The notes: a model not told the origin generated them from the sequence alone. 64,000 nucleotides of DNA from Icerya purchasi (GCA_039619475.1 CM077116.1:16737443-16801442), one strand, 5' to 3'; shown: positions 11,521-26,150, numbered from the stretch's first letter. Translations and numbers: made by a program.

Positions 11521-12652
11521 GCTTAGGCGACTCATTACCAAAAGTACCGATTGTAGGTAGTTTTTACAAAATACATTTATTAAATGGAATTTTTTATCTT
11601 TATCTCATAATGTATAAGCGTTATCAACATTTTTTTTTCTTTTTTCTATTGCAAATATTTAAATCACATGTTAATATTGAACCTCGTTTGTTTGCATGTA
11701 ATGCATACGGCGAATGAACGGCATTTTTTCAAGGCTGAAATTTTTTGGATGTAAAACGACCGTTTTTCATAATTTTTAATCGCAAAAAGAATAAAATTAT
11801 CAACTATTTTACAAAAGTTAACAACTATAAAAAAATAAAAAAAGTACAACTTCGTTATCGGGAAAATTCAAGAGGATCGAAAAAGAATGAAAAAGCATTC
11901 AAAATACATTAAATTTGGTTTTCGTTTAATTTTTATAAATCATTTTTTCTTAACAAAAAAAGTAATATAAACAATTTTAAAACTTTGATTATTCGCGTCA
12001 ATAAGTAAAATCAATTTTTTATTTAACTTTTATTTTTTATCTAAATCAGAATTTGACATACACACTATTAAGCAGCAGCAGGACAACAAATTGACACTAC
12101 TACGGTAGGTCCACTCTAGTTGCACACACCAATGTTAAAACTCAACCGCTATTGCTATTTCAAAGTTGTTTATCAACTTTTCAATTAATAAAAGATATTC
12201 GCAAATCGAAAAGGACAGAAATATACACGGACGCCGGCTAATGAAAAAAACATTAGGCGTACGGTGAATGTCCTATCCCTCGTCTTTTAAATTTTGTAAT
12301 TCCCTTAAAAATTGACCGTACAGCAACTTTAAATACTTCAAAACGAACTTCTATTAGCTTGGAAAAATGTTGGAGTTCAAAGATAGAACTTCTCAAACAA
12401 CAGCGCTGAAATATATGTATCTGGTCTAAACCTCATCAATCTTTTATCATGCTTGTGTAAGAACGGTACATGTTAAAATTAAAATCTGAATTCGTTTCAG
12501 AGTTTATGTTAAATGAAACTGCTAATTTTTTCACCTAATATTTTATCGACAATAAATTATTTACTATATATTCCGAAAAACAAAGTTTTTTTATGCATTT
12601 TAGTTTATTGAGTAGCAACCGCTGAATCTCCCCAATATAATTTTTAAATCCA

Positions 12653-12707
<55 letters not shown>

Positions 12708-15700
12708 CGTATGTATGTATATATTTACATATGAGTGAAATTTAAACGTGTAAAGGGTCATTTTTGGCCGCTGGTGCCAGCACACTTCGACCAATTTTTA
12801 TAACTTTACAGTAATAAATGTTCCATTTTTTTCATTTTCCTGTGTAATAAATGAACCAATATTTTTTTACCGTGTAAATCGGTTAACTTACTTTTGATAA
12901 GCTCGATAGACAGAGTTGTTCAAAAGTCAATAATGGAACCGCGTAGGCGATATGATAGCTAAAACACACTATGAGAGCGTGTAATTTGGTGGCAATAAAC
13001 GAAACTTGTCAATACAATTTATTGACGGTTCTGGCTGCACAAAAAATGCTTAAATCCTAAAATGATATCCAATTTATTATACTGAATTTTGGTCTTTGAG
13101 TGTTAGAACTTCCAATCATCGTATAATCAGTGTACTTCCGCTTACACTCTATTAATAGAGGAATAGAAAAAACTATTCTAGATAAAGCTGCAATGCAGCG
13201 GTTATGCGAAACAGTGCAGAAACATAAGGTGCCCGTTACGTTAAAATAAACGATGAACAGTTCGAACACCTTCTGTAAGTAAATATCTATAAATATTGAT
13301 TTTGCATTTGTAAACAGTAACAAATAACGCCAAAGCTGTTGTTTTTAATTCGTATATGTATCGCTGAGATGAAATTCCTACTTTTTTTTATAAGCAAAAT
13401 AGTAACTGACTTTCCGTGTATATAGCCAACTATCGTAGTACAACTGATTAGGCAGAAAGTTTTCGCTTGAATAAAGCTGTTTACGAATCTGGCTGGTTTA
13501 CGTTAAGAACAATAAAATTTAACAGTTACGACGGGTCAATATCCAATATTAAGGAGCCTTCTTCAATTTATATATATATATACACATATACATATATATA
13601 TATTAAAAAATGCATTTTAAAAAATTCATTGGCCAAATTTTTAGACTGATACATCTGAGTTTTCGGTATGCTTATCCAGCTTAAAAATGCAATAAAAAAT
13701 CATTCTCGAACTTAAAATTTGCAAAGGACTAATGCGATATATACTGATAACATAGCAAGAGCGAAAAATAGAAACAATTAAAAATGCAACGTATTATAAA
13801 AAACGCCAATGACAAAAGATCAATATTTAATGCAAAATCTGACAAACAAACGGATAAGCCATAGAAATCGGAGTTGGACTAAAAACAGCGAAATCAGCAA
13901 ACCGTGAAAAAGCCGATATTTAATAATTACCGTTAATAGTTAGCGATTATTTTGTATACGTCACTGAAATTTAGTGCCGTTCGAAGGAAGTACTTTTATC
14001 GGGTCTTTAATAAAACACGTTTTTAATCGGACCCATGACTGCAAAAGTTCCCTCCTGCGTTCGACAAACAGCAGGAAACAAAAAAAGTGTATCGGTAAAA
14101 TCGAAATACTGATACGGCACAACTATAGTTGGCCGCATCTAGTAGCAGAACGTTTTTCGACAAGACAAAAAGAAACCTCCAGCCTTATTGTATATGACGA
14201 GTCGCATTCCGAATCCGAAAGTAAACACATCTAGACATTTGTAAGATGAGCCTCACCTGATGAAATGATAATGGGTACACGAGCGGGCGACAGAAGCAAG
14301 TCTAGCAATTTTTTATTGTTAGAAGGTGCAAATGTAATTAATCGGACGACAACGATTGACAGGTCAAAACACGCGTCGAACGAGTGTTTTGATGCTGGTA
14401 CATTATGTCGAAAGGAATCGTTGTACAGATGAACTGAACTGCATGAACTAGTTTGTCGGTCAAGGTGAAATACGAAATTCAACTGAAATAAATTTTAATA
14501 AACATGATGTTTTTTTTTTCCCCTAAAAAATTCATTAATCATTCGGCGAACAGCTTTTTACATCGACACTATAATAACGGCCTTCACTTACCATTTTGTC
14601 ACTTGTGTTACAAAAACGTATCCGTAATTGCTACGTAGCGTGAAAATTACAGATTTTGTAAATATTAATCCGGGATCAAATTCTTCGCTAATCTATACCG
14701 TTGTGTAAAATATAAAAACATCTCAGAAAATTAAAAAAAAAAAAAGAAAAATATTCGTCAATGAATGGAATTACAAAAAAGGAAAAGAAAAGAAATACTA
14801 CACCTCAAAAAAAATAAAAAATTGGACGCGCGATGAAAGGAGAAGAAAGACTTTCTATAAGAAATTTCAGAAAAAAGTGGTTGAAGACAAAAAAGAAAAA
14901 TGAAGAATACGAAAAGATAATACGACGATGTCGTTATACAATGAAGTGGAAGGGTAAAACTGTCGAGGATTTTAAAAAAAAGAAGGAATTAACGCTGGAA
15001 AAATTATATCAAGAAAAATATTTACAAAAACAACAATAATAATAATAATAATACACAGAGTAAGTCCGAGCCAAAGGAAGAAGTAAAAAACGAGAGTGAA
15101 TTAACGTCTTATAAATGACAGTCTCAATGCCATTCAGGTAACCGGCCACTAAACGGCATCGATGATGAATCATTTTACAGATGTTTATATTATTTTTTTC
15201 GATAATTTTCATAAGCGACAATCGATTTTACTCAACTGAAGAATTACCCTTCAAAATAAGATGATATTTTTAAAATTTCACAACCACTTCTAATATTATG
15301 AAAAAGTGTTGCCACTTTTCCGTGTTCTCTTTAATTTTTTTTTCCTTGACTATAATTCACTAACTAACTAGTGAAATATTCCGCATTAAATTCAGTTTAC
15401 ATTTTCTGCTTATCCATTTCACCTCCAGCGAGGGGGTCCGTTACTCAGAAACAAATGAAGAAAAAACTGTTAGCAGAAATAATACATACGAAAAAGGAAA
15501 AAACACGGGACATATAAGAAATGCAGTATAAGCACTAGGAAGCTCGTGGTTTAGTAATTAGCATTATAGGACAGTCAACAGGACGAAAGGAATTTAAAAA
15601 ATTACCGATTTCCCGAAAACTTCCATCTCAGACCTACCTCAGCTTAACTCGATCCGCTACCCTGTTGAGTGCAATTTGCGATGTTTCCTTTTTTTTTTCT

Positions 15701-17399
15701 ATTTTTTTGTAAAATATTATAAACGTGTTGAAGTTCTGGTAAGAAGTTATAGGTTTTATAAATGTTATTACTCCACGATGAAGTAAAAAACTATTAGTTC
15801 GAATTTCACCCTGGAGTAAAATTTTTAATTTTACTATTTCAATGTGCTATGATATAATTTACATGTCACAAACTGGGGGAAAAAAACCCGACACACCCGA
15901 CAACACTACAATAAATTTTACGAATTTTTGTTTTTTATCGATAATAATATTGACCAGATTTTATCTTTAAATACATAAAATAAATAATAACTTAAACAAA
16001 AAACATAACATGTATCAGACGATAACGAAGAAAAATACAAAAAAAATAGGATATCAAGTCTAGCCCTACTTCAACAGCGCAAAATTTGGTTTCATTTAGA
16101 ACATCTTCGTATGTAATAATTGCCAGCATCGATATGTAAAAATCTGTTTAAAAAACTGTAACGTTTTTACGGTACGCTTATAAAGCATTTATTTCATTAT
16201 TCAAAGAATAACACGGTCAAAATTGAAACCGACATTTCCAAAAAAAATTTTTAAGAGACTAGCATGGAGGTCCAGAAGAAGTTAAACCGGTCCTCATAAA
16301 TAAGTACGAAAAAACAATGTAAAATGGCTAAGCGGGCGAATTTAAACCACCTTAATTTAACTTTAGATTTTAAATTGTGTCGCGCTAGTATGCAATATAG
16401 TGTACGGAACTGTTAGAAAAATGAAAAATAAAGAAACATCATTGTACATACATATTCTTAACAGCGCTCTAAAAATAAAAAAATACAAAAAAAGCGAATA
16501 AATAAACAACAAATGTTTCACTACTGCATTTTATGAGTTAGTAAATATGATTATCGAACATACTATTTTCTCGGCAAATGCAAATTCGCAACAATTTACG
16601 TGTAATTCTATTTCAAAACAACAATATATAATGCTAGTCAATAATGTGTATAATAACAAGCGTGGTTTCTCATAGTTTACGCAGAATTTAGACATATTTT
16701 TAAAAGAGAAACACGCAAGAATGCGTAAGTGTAGGAAGTTAATTGACCAATTAATTATATAGTGTCAAACCTCTAAACTTCAATAGAACTTGTGATAGTC
16801 GGACCTACATACGGAGAACTTTTCAAATGTGATAAAACTGAAGGAGGAAAAAATAAAAAATTACGACACCTGAACTATGATTGTCGAGTAAAAACACTTA
16901 ACTCTTATTCCTTTTGCTGAAAATAACACAGATTTTAAATACTCGTAACTCTGCATCTGAGAACAAATTACATAGCAAATATTCCGCAGACGTATAAAAA
17001 TACAAACAAAACTCTTCATACGCTAATTATACTGATTTAAAATCAAAACTACTCTGAAATGGGCTGCAAATGTGTACCACCCCCTCCCCCTCATCTTTTT
17101 ATTACAAAATATTACTTTTTTACAAAAATGATAATCCACGCGAAAAAAATTTACGGAGTCGTTGACAATCTCCCCGGCCGAGCATAAACACATCAACAAA
17201 TTTTCTCTTTTCACTAATGAATCAGCAACAAAACGCATGGCACTCGTACGGTATGCCTTAATGTAAAACAAAAAACGTCGTTTTAATGGAGTGCTTATAA
17301 CAATTAGTGCAAAATTTAAAAAAAATAATTTTACATGTGTATTTCGAAAGGCATTTGAAATACTTTATATAGAAATGCAATAAGCAACTGTCACGACTG
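11521..17399. other. no gene seen; AT-rich with low-complexity patches
   Basis: About 5.9 kb without a supportable gene. It holds the microsatellite listed separately, a TA/CA patch at about 13568-13604, an A-rich lysine-coding stretch at 14730-15040 and an AAT run at about 15036-15052. The open frames here are short, compositionally driven and lack recognised domains. Confidence 0.4.
12655..12722. repeat. AT dinucleotide microsatellite with GTAT flank
   Basis: An uninterrupted AT repeat of 23 units (12655-12700) runs into a GTAT/GTAC-type tetranucleotide stretch. The 64-codon minus-strand frame across it encodes tyrosine/isoleucine repeats and is not a gene. Confidence 0.95.
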
Positions 17400-17888
17400 A
17401 ACTGTCGTCATTTTTCTTCTCCGATGAATAAAATAGGCTCGCGCGTAGTGACATGAAGCAGAGCGAGAGAGCGCCCCGAGAAATGCAACGCGATAAGGTC
17501 TTTTTATTCGTTATTGTTCGTTGGCTTGCTCGTTCGTCTGATAAACACGCCGCCGCTTTGATCTGTTAACAACAACAGCTTGCATATTTTTTCACTCTGG
17601 TCGGTCCCTAAAATCGAATTCGCGCTAATCGAAACATCATCGATAAATAAACGTCGATAAGCGCCTAAACTCAATGGTTGACTCTCTGTCGAAAATAAGA
17701 GACACGCGACTGTCACAAAAACAAATCGTCGCCGATCATCTACGTTATTCTCCTTTCATTAATAATTAAAATAAGAAAGTTTCAACAAACGGAACACCTA
17801 CCATTTCCGGCAACATAGCTCTTCTTTATTCTTTTGACCGACATTCATCCACTTTCTTCTCTCCTTATAAAAGTATAAACAAAACATA

Positions 17889-17924
<36 letters not shown>

Positions 17925-18950
17925 GTAAACGAATTTACGATTTGCTAATCATTGACAACACCAAAAAGTTCATTATACGCCTAAATGAAATTTTAGAATA
18001 ACTTTTGATGATGACATTATTACTGACAAACAATTGTACGACAACAATTTCCACCTACAAAAACAGAGCGCGATACATAGGATAACTTTATCCACGAAAA
18101 AGCAGAAAACGCCTCTTTATTAAGATTTTTTTTTCTTTCTGACGTCAGTAGCTGTTCGGCACAATTTAAGCGAAACAAATTTACGGTCGAAATACGAGAA
18201 AATGACGAAAATGCAACGCTTTCAATTATGCCTTCACTGCGTAATTAGCCGAAAGCAAAATAAAACATGTTAATCGCTGAATAAACTAGAAAGTTAATTA
18301 AATTAGCTCCGATACGATTTTTCAATCAGGCCAAAAGGAAGCAGTTAGGTAAAATACGGTTAAAAGCAGCCTCCCTGCGTAATGTAAATTTTACACCAGT
18401 TTCCGCGCAAATGCATGAGACTACGCAACACATTTAACGAATCGTGATTTTTCCAATAAACAGAGATCAAACAAGCAAAAGAACAGGTGTGTGTTCACGG
18501 AATTCAGAATAATTAGTCGAGAAATATAGTCGTAGTTGGCCTAACTGAAGAATAACCAACGATTAATTAACGTATCCAATCGCTCATCGCAAGCAATTAG
18601 AAAACAATACGAAGATAGGCGAAAAAATTAATATAAAATCGCGAGACTTAAAACAGCTCGATGCTACCGCTATCGTTGAATCACATACATTACAATCCGA
18701 TAATTTTTCATTCATTATTAATCGTGTTTTAAAAAATGAAGATACACTGAGACCGAAAATACATTTGCAAACGTTTTTAAAAGCTGTATGTATATAGTGA
18801 CGAAACGGTTTATCGAACCGGTGCCAATACGAATCATTAATCGCAAAAACGAGTTCCGACTTTTCGCCCCTGACGAATCGAACCGGCTGACTGACACACA
18901 CCATTTGCCCGAAAATGGTGAACGCATCACACTACATATCCTACTAGGCT
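17400..18950. other. less AT-rich, CpG-containing region without an identified gene
   Basis: Composition shifts here: clusters such as GGCTCGCGCGTAGTG and GAGAGAGCGCCCCGAG near 17435-17480, and CACGCCGCCGC near 17546, stand out against the AT-rich surroundings. A 28-base A-run sits at 17896-17923. Such a patch could be a promoter or 5' UTR of a host gene, perhaps the sugar-transporter gene 10 kb downstream, but no start codon with a matching splice donor was identified. The minus-strand frame at 18584-18904 shows no known domain. Confidence 0.3.
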
Positions 18951-21900
18951 AATAAAACTCCTTCCACAAATTTAACTTCTAACTGGGCTAAAACTAGCAT
19001 ATTTAATATTTACGTTTTTCGTTGTTTTTTTTTGCACGTAGTTCAAAAATAAACATTGACGAAAGTTTTTTGCGCGCCAAAATGCTTCATCGACCACTGT
19101 TGAGGCAACTAATTTATAGCTGAAAAATGATTTACATAGATGGAAAAACGGTGAAAAATTTAATTTCACGGATATTTTATCCCATTTTAACCCCCCATTT
19201 CACTTCCGAATAAGGAAACAAAATTGTGTTCACATTTTTTTTTTTCAGTCACTCATCACACCGTATTCGCAAAAATCTAGATACACCAAAATTAATTCTA
19301 AATTTAATCGGAAAATCTACAATATTGTTCAACACACGCTCATCAAATACGTTATAGGTTACAAGGTTTATACGAAACTTACCAGAATTTTTAAATTAGG
19401 AAAAGACAGAAACAGGAACATGCATGCAACGAAAAACAGAGTTTCTTAAACAAAATCCTTTACTCTTTAAAAGGATTCGATGGCTAGCCTACGTTACAGC
19501 CGTACTGTAATGAACAGCTCCCGCCGATACAGGCAAATCGATTTTAAACATTCATCCGACATAATAATAAAAAAAGCCTCTGTTGATGCACCTTTACAAT
19601 TACACATAATAATTCTAATCACATTAACAACATGAATACGGCATAAAAATGTAAAATAAGTTATACTAAAGTTTTTAATACCCAATAAAGGATTATATAA
19701 AAGCGAGTTCAGCCCGCTAGCTATAGAAGTGAACTATTTTTCAGAAAAATAATAATCGGTAGCTCTAGAAGGGGATATAAAACACATACAGCAGTTAAAC
19801 TACATATAGCATTATTGAAAACACGTTGGTTACAACAAAATAGTAAAATACTTGAATAACGGTACAAGAAGCAATCAACAGAAAAAAAGTTAATGCTAAA
19901 TCGATGATATGAAAAATTTCGAAAAAATACATCGACAATTTAATTATAATTTGCGTTCCTTCCTCACGTCCATGGAGAATATAATGAATGCTAACAAAAA
20001 ACTATAATCCTCTTCTGCGTCAAATATAACAATAGGAAGAATCCAATGAATCAAACGGAAAAACAATTTACGGCTTAAGCATTTATAACAGGAAAGATTT
20101 CACGATTTAAATAGTTAACATTTGCAACATCCGTGAACATAAAAATGTCAAAACAGAATCTACTACTACTTCAAATATGTAAAATGGAATAGTTTAAAAC
20201 AATGTTAAGTTGATAGTATTTGAAATACGCACAATACACGGGGACAGTTTCACGTATACGGACATTTCGCATTGTCTAATAACAGGGCAGAAATTTTAGG
20301 AGTCGTTAAAATCGTCGTTGACGATGCAAGCGGGAGAATAAAAAAGGTGAAAGAAAATCTTGTTTACGCATGAAGGCGTAAAACGTCACGAAATGATTAA
20401 AACAAATTTATTTCATGTGTCATCATCGTAAATAGTCCCCGGTATTTAGATAAAATTTATTTCTAAAATTTAACAAAATGTTAAACAATGTATACATGTC
20501 ACATTAAAAACATCAGCAGGCAAGAATTCAAATCATAGAAGCACAATAATAAGATCGTCAAATCACTACGATCACTCGCCTACCGTGAAATTCTCAGTGT
20601 TCTAAATTATTCAGCAATGAACTCCCCCGTGTCTTTATTTTTCCTTCTATTAATACTGATTTGTCATCGTACGTCTGATGCTCGACATTTTGTTTGATTT
20701 TATTTCTCACTTTGTTCTATTCTGAATCAGCTGAAATAACGCATATTACAACTCCACATAACACCGTTTAAAGGTCAAAAACAAAACTTTTCGATAAAAT
20801 AACTTTAGAAAATTAAACTTAAAAAAGGCAAAAAAAATTAAAAATGTTCGTACAAAAGAATTTTATAATAGCAAAAATTGAGGGCAGAAACATCTATTCA
20901 ATAGAGCTTTAAAAAATTGTTTAACCATAATTCTTATAAACTCAAATGATTAAGACTTTTTTGAATTCAAATTTAAAGTAAACCGAAAACAGCTAAACAT
21001 TTTTCGAACTTATTGTTTTCCAATATTACCATAATTAAATGTATTCTTCTTTCGATGTAAACAATCTACCCAGTACTGCACTGACAAAAAAAAAGTATTT
21101 AAAAGTTTATCACCGGTTTTGTGTTCTGTGTAATGCTATTCACACGGGAAAACGGACAACAAAACATATTTTCTATTCGAACATTACATCGAAGCCGAAA
21201 TACTCTCCGATTACTGTATTTGTAGAAATCATTTCTGTTTTCTGGATCACTAAGATTTATTTCAATCGGCGCCTCGTCGTCCTACCTGTGTTTATGTCGT
21301 GACCATTTTTACGATCGCAATCTGTAAGGTTAATGCAGTTATCTCGTTAAAAATTTTCTTTTTCTTCCAATACTAACTCCTTGACCATCTAATGACAATA
21401 ATACTAATCAAAAATATTAAAAACGTATACATATACACATGTACACATATATACATATATATATATAAAACTCGGCCACTTTGGCCTCGCAAGGGGCTGT
21501 GCCCCTTGACCTCTCTTGCTTTCATTTTTGTCGCTTTCTCTTCTATACTTTGTATAAAATGATCAAAATTTACAACGTAATTCTTACTGGCATCAACACA
21601 AAAAAATAACAATCACAAAAATCCTATCCTAACATTTAACTTTCATTATATAAAATTAATTCATTTTTTCGTTATATTTTTCGTTACATAATATTGTGAC
21701 ATTTGTAAAATAACAATTACAAAAATTCTATAAAATATAACAAACGTTACATAAAATTGGGACATTTTTCGTGTTACATAAAATTGGGACATTTTCCGTT
21801 ACATAAAATTGAGACATTTTTCTGGGACATTTTTTCGAATGGGGGGTAGCCTAAGAATTACGTTGTAATTAATATATATATATAGATAAATAGATAAATA

Positions 21901-24270
21901 GATAGATAAATAGAAGAAAAATAAGAAGTTAAAACTTTCGATTTTTATTGCCTAATATTTTGTGGCGAAAAAAATTCCTAAATTAGTTCTATTACATGAA
22001 AGGTACATACAAAAATATATATATATGCTCCACTACTTACTGGGGAAAAAAAGGAAATTAGTATAAATTAAGCGTTAGAAATATGTTTTTACAGTAACTC
22101 GTAGTGTTAAATTTATAATAAACTTACCTAAAATAGGAAAAATTTAATTATTATTCGAATTACGTATGTAATAAATTTGTTTTTCTGCCAATGTAAAAAA
22201 CAAAATGCCTAAGCTGGCAGTACTTCGGAGTCATAAATCACGTATTAATTATAACTTTGTTACTTAAAGAAAAACTACTCATTTCCAAAAACGAAAATTA
22301 TTTGCGATGATATACGTTTTACATTTTAGAAAAAATAACAGTACAACCGCACAAAAAATTGTTTACAGCAAAATGTTTGAATCTTGTTCAGAATAGGCGT
22401 TAATACAAACCAAGTCAAACAACTTTGTTCAAGCCAACTATAAAGAATCATTCACTTATGTCGTTTAATATTAAAATTATAAATCTCCATATAATTTTCA
22501 ACAAGAAATTAAAGGTAAAAATGTTTATTACATAAATCATTTTTTCTGCTAAACTTCTGATTAATTACATAAAAATATTTATGTAATTTAATTTTACAGT
22601 ACATACTCATTTAAAAATCAACAACACTAAACATGTTCCGTAATATCACTAAAAAACGTTTTTGTTTAGCTGATGAGTTTTGCTTTTTAATTCCACTGTG
22701 TATTTCTGTTTTCCGTTCAAAACAAACGGTTACAATTAACATCGACCGTTCCGCAAAAATTCTATTGGCCGCACCCTGCATTTTTAGCCTCATGTGTACA
22801 ACATTGAAAACGCGATTATTTATAATTTTACACCGTACTTAACATTTAGAAATCAGTACTTGACGTAATTAATTTTAAAAAATGACTGCACGCTCATATT
22901 ATCTGAATTACACAGTATTATCCATTATCGTAGAAGTAGTTGAAATGTAATGTTTATTTTTATTCCCCCCGTTTACAACTTAAACTTTAACAAAAATCTG
23001 AAACTTTTTAATAATCAAAAAATATTGTGTACGATTATTTTTTAACATAAGATCAAACGTAAAAATTACTGAATGAAGCAAATGTTTTTTTTTTTTGCGT
23101 TTTCCTACATAAATACATAAATGTTTTGCTTTTCGTCAAATAATACAATTTACATAACACAATACACGCACGCTAAAAAATTAAAATTAACGTTAATTTC
23201 ATAACATTGGAAAACTTTCGAATAATAAAATTACAACTTTACAAATACATTTTCCGTCTTTTAAGATTTCTTATATACAAATACACATCAGAAATATATA
23301 ATTAAAAATAAGAAGTTAATTTAATACAAAATGTTTAATATCTGATTTCATGAAAATAAACCTAAAATTCGAAATATCATTTAATAAAAATGTACCTTCT
23401 TCAACCAAAATAAAGGAAAGCGTAAAGAAAAAATAACATTTTTATTAATCATATTTCATCATTCGAATAATAATTACTATTATCATAAATGGAAATTCAT
23501 ACTAGTTTGTTAAACATCATAGGTACATTTATAGTTTTCACATCAAATTTAACGAGCAACTGACAGTACGGTGCATTTTTAAATTCAAGAAAAACTACAA
23601 TTTAATTCTTCGAAATACAGATGGATCATACGCAAACATACATATATAATAATAGAGAATTGGAAAATTTCAAACAATTTACTTGCTTAACATATTATAC
23701 TTAGAAATATACCCTCTCAAAATTTCTTGTCTATTTGAATAAGAATGTTAAAAAACATAAACGCGAAAACATTATATTGTTACAACTAATAATTATTTAT
23801 TGATTATACGAAAAAAAAAAAAAGAAATTGGTGAATATTTTAAATTCAATTAACAAAAATAACATTACTAATGAAAATTCGATATAAAACAAAACTCTAT
23901 AAAACACAATTCTAAATAACTTACTCCGTCTTGAAATAAACTAGCTAAAACGTAAAACATTGAATATAATTATTTAAAAACTCAATTTAGTATGTTCAGT
24001 AATGGCATAATAACATATGTTTTATGAAATTAGTGACAAATATTTATACTCTTTACTCATATTTATTGAATCTAAATGTCACATAAACTTTTGTTCGGAA
24101 ACTTACCTAATACACTACTTTTTAATATTTTTTAGGGATATTTTCAAATTATACTTTTAAAAAAAAATCTTCTTTTATCAAAACATAACGTAAATGTAAT
24201 ATAGTACTAAAGTCTAATAGCTTAAAACAGGCGGTAAAAAACTATGTTGACTTTATACATAAACTTTTAG
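18951..24270. other. no gene seen
   Basis: Over 5 kb of very AT-rich DNA. Apart from the tandem repeat at 21.5-21.8 kb and a TAGA/TAAA microsatellite around 21873-21914, nothing supportable was seen on either strand. Confidence 0.4.
21486..21840. repeat. 26-bp direct repeat array next to a GC-rich hairpin
   Basis: Three consecutive 26-bp units begin at 21745, 21771 and 21797, with core TTACATAAAATTGGGACATT (the third has GAGAC). A degenerate relative precedes them near 21680, and a partial GGGACATTTTTTCG follows. To the left, AAGGGGCTGTGCCCCTT (21491-21507) is a short GC-rich hairpin inside GGCCTCGC...GACC, a style often seen at element termini. A minus-strand frame between the two (about 21460-21612) reads FCVDASKNYVVNFDHFIQS but has no recognised domain. 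Together they suggest one non-autonomous element, which remains an inference. Confidence 0.6.
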
Positions 24271-24481
24271 GCCCATTTCACACCGGATTATTCAAGACAA
24301 GTCAAATCAAACTGACTCGATTAAAATTACATTACAATACATTTATTAACTATATTGACTTGACTAATTCCCTGTTAAAGTAGATATGCATAAATCTATA
24401 TATATTTATACCTAATTTTATTCGTTTTAATCAGATTAATCAAACTTGTCTTGTCTTGACTAATTTAATGTGAAATGGGGC
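24271..24481. mobile_element. 211-bp terminal-inverted-repeat element (MITE-like)
   Basis: The ends GCCCATTTCACA (24271) and TGTGAAATGGGGC (ending 24481) are inverted. Complementarity continues inward imperfectly for about 60 bp: TCAAGACAAGTCAAATCAAA on the left against the complement of TTTGATTAATCTG and GTCTTGTCTTGAC on the right. The interior is AT-rich and non-coding. No clear target-site duplication could be fixed, so the superfamily is left open. Confidence 0.65.
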
Positions 24482-25861
24482 TGTTTCATCGTTCGGGTAA
24501 TTTTAAAATTAAAAACAAAAATAAGTCAATTACGGTGTACTTTGTTAAAATTTTTCTATATCGATTTATCAGAAAAGAAAAAAAAAACAAAAAAAGTTGA
24601 TCGCAATTATTTAAAAAATTGAAATTTCTAAATTTAAATCATCCAAGCCCGACGCTCAATATTCCATATTTAATTGTCTACACTTTTTCCCCATTAAAAA
24701 ACAATGCTAGATTATTTTTGATATAATTGATTATTCATTTTATTGTTATTCAACGCCTAATATTTTTAAAATGATTGCTTTCAAATAAATCATAGTAAAA
24801 TAATGTTATTTTGAATAATAATTTTTCTAAACGTTTTTTTTTTCAACGAATAATATCTGCAATTAATTAACAATCGTAACCTATAGCAAATCAATTTTTT
24901 TAACATTTTTTTCTGTGAATTAATGAATGACAAATTATTATTAAAATGAATTATAATTACTAGAACCGAGCATGAGTAGCTACTAGTTAGAGACCCGCTC
25001 CTATTACTATACTTAAAAAATGATTTATCATTAAAAATGACAATATTATTTTTAATATATTTTTAATGGAATTCCGGTATGAAATATAATTTTTATAATT
25101 ATGGGTATTAATATGGTTTGCGTCAACATTCTTATAATTTTTTGGTATAAATATTGCATAAGCATCTTCAAATTTTTTATTAGAATTCCTTTCCATCACC
25201 AAATCACCACTTAAACACCCCTCACACACAGAGTTATCGATCAAGAGCATGTTACTGATAGAGTACACTAAAAACCTAAAATCATAGAATTATATGATGT
25301 TTATTGGAGCAATTTTTTTTCCCCCATTGTACTATAATTAGCAAGCCATGAGTATCACCAATAACTTCAATATTACGTGGCAAACTAGGAAATATAAATC
25401 AGACCAATTTCTTCAATGAAAAATTTGAGTCCAAAATAAAATTTCTGTAGTTAGGACGTAATAGAAAGTATTTACAATAATAAATAATTTTCGGAAACAA
25501 CTGTGTATTTAAAAAGATATTTATTAAGAGTAATCACTGTGAAAACTTTAAATATTCAAGTATTTACAATTAAAACTTAGACATCATGGCGACAAATATA
25601 CGATCAAACAAGGTTCATGGGAGTTATTTGGAACATAGACACTATGGCAACAAATCCAATCAACCCATAGGGATCCAAAAATATATACATATGTATAGCT
25701 TTCAACACAAACATGATAAGAGCTAAGCAATATCCCCGAGAACCTGGTTAAAGCTATTTCAAGTAAAGGATTGATATTCTGTAACTAAAATAAATTACTG
25801 CTTATAATAAATAGAAAAGGATTAAGTATTTACTGTAAAATAAATTTAGTAATAGTTATCA
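24482..25861. other. no gene seen
   Basis: AT-rich. A 93-codon minus-strand frame at 24987-25268 has no recognised domain and is not called. Confidence 0.4.
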
Positions 25862-26150
25862 TTAAGTGTTAAGAAATTCGTCACACCACCAACTTCTCCT
25901 TTTTAGCATTTTTCTTAGATTATTTGGGAGAATCTTAGTATACATTCTATTTATATTCAGATTTGTATTTAATTTCTGAATAACCCTTCGATATTTCCCA
26001 ACATGGACTGCTTTTACAAATGGAATATCTAAATCTTGATATAATGTTACATTACAGACATATTTTGGTGCTGACATAATTGCACGGAGAATAATTGACT
26101 ATTTTTTTTGGATTTGCCTGAGATTGCTTTTACTATGGAATCGGCATTAT
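25862..26150 (-). pseudogene. Jockey-group LINE ORF2, C-terminal remnant
   Basis: Minus-strand frame with SAPKYVCNVTLYQDLDIP, FVKAVHVGKYRRVIQKL and NNLRKMLKRRSWWCDEFL, ending at the stop at 25862. Before it, in another frame, lies SQANPKKI. These match the order typical of the end of Jockey-clade ORF2 proteins: an A..N.KRIQ-like block, 'AP.YV.N..L..DL.IP', then PN..R.LKRR. About 90 codons survive, with at least one frameshift near 26095. Nothing catalytic is retained. Confidence 0.7.

Noticed and set aside
12600..12794. Minus-strand frame with Tyr-Ile repeats
   Set aside because: It is translation of the AT/GTAT microsatellite.
14833..15039. 68-codon lysine/glutamate-rich plus-strand frame
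   Set aside because: It sits in an A-rich low-complexity stretch, has no domain, and its composition is explained by base content.
18584..18904. 106-codon minus-strand frame in the less AT-rich island
   Set aside because: No recognised motif, no splice context, and another frame on the same strand is also open. Chance is more likely.
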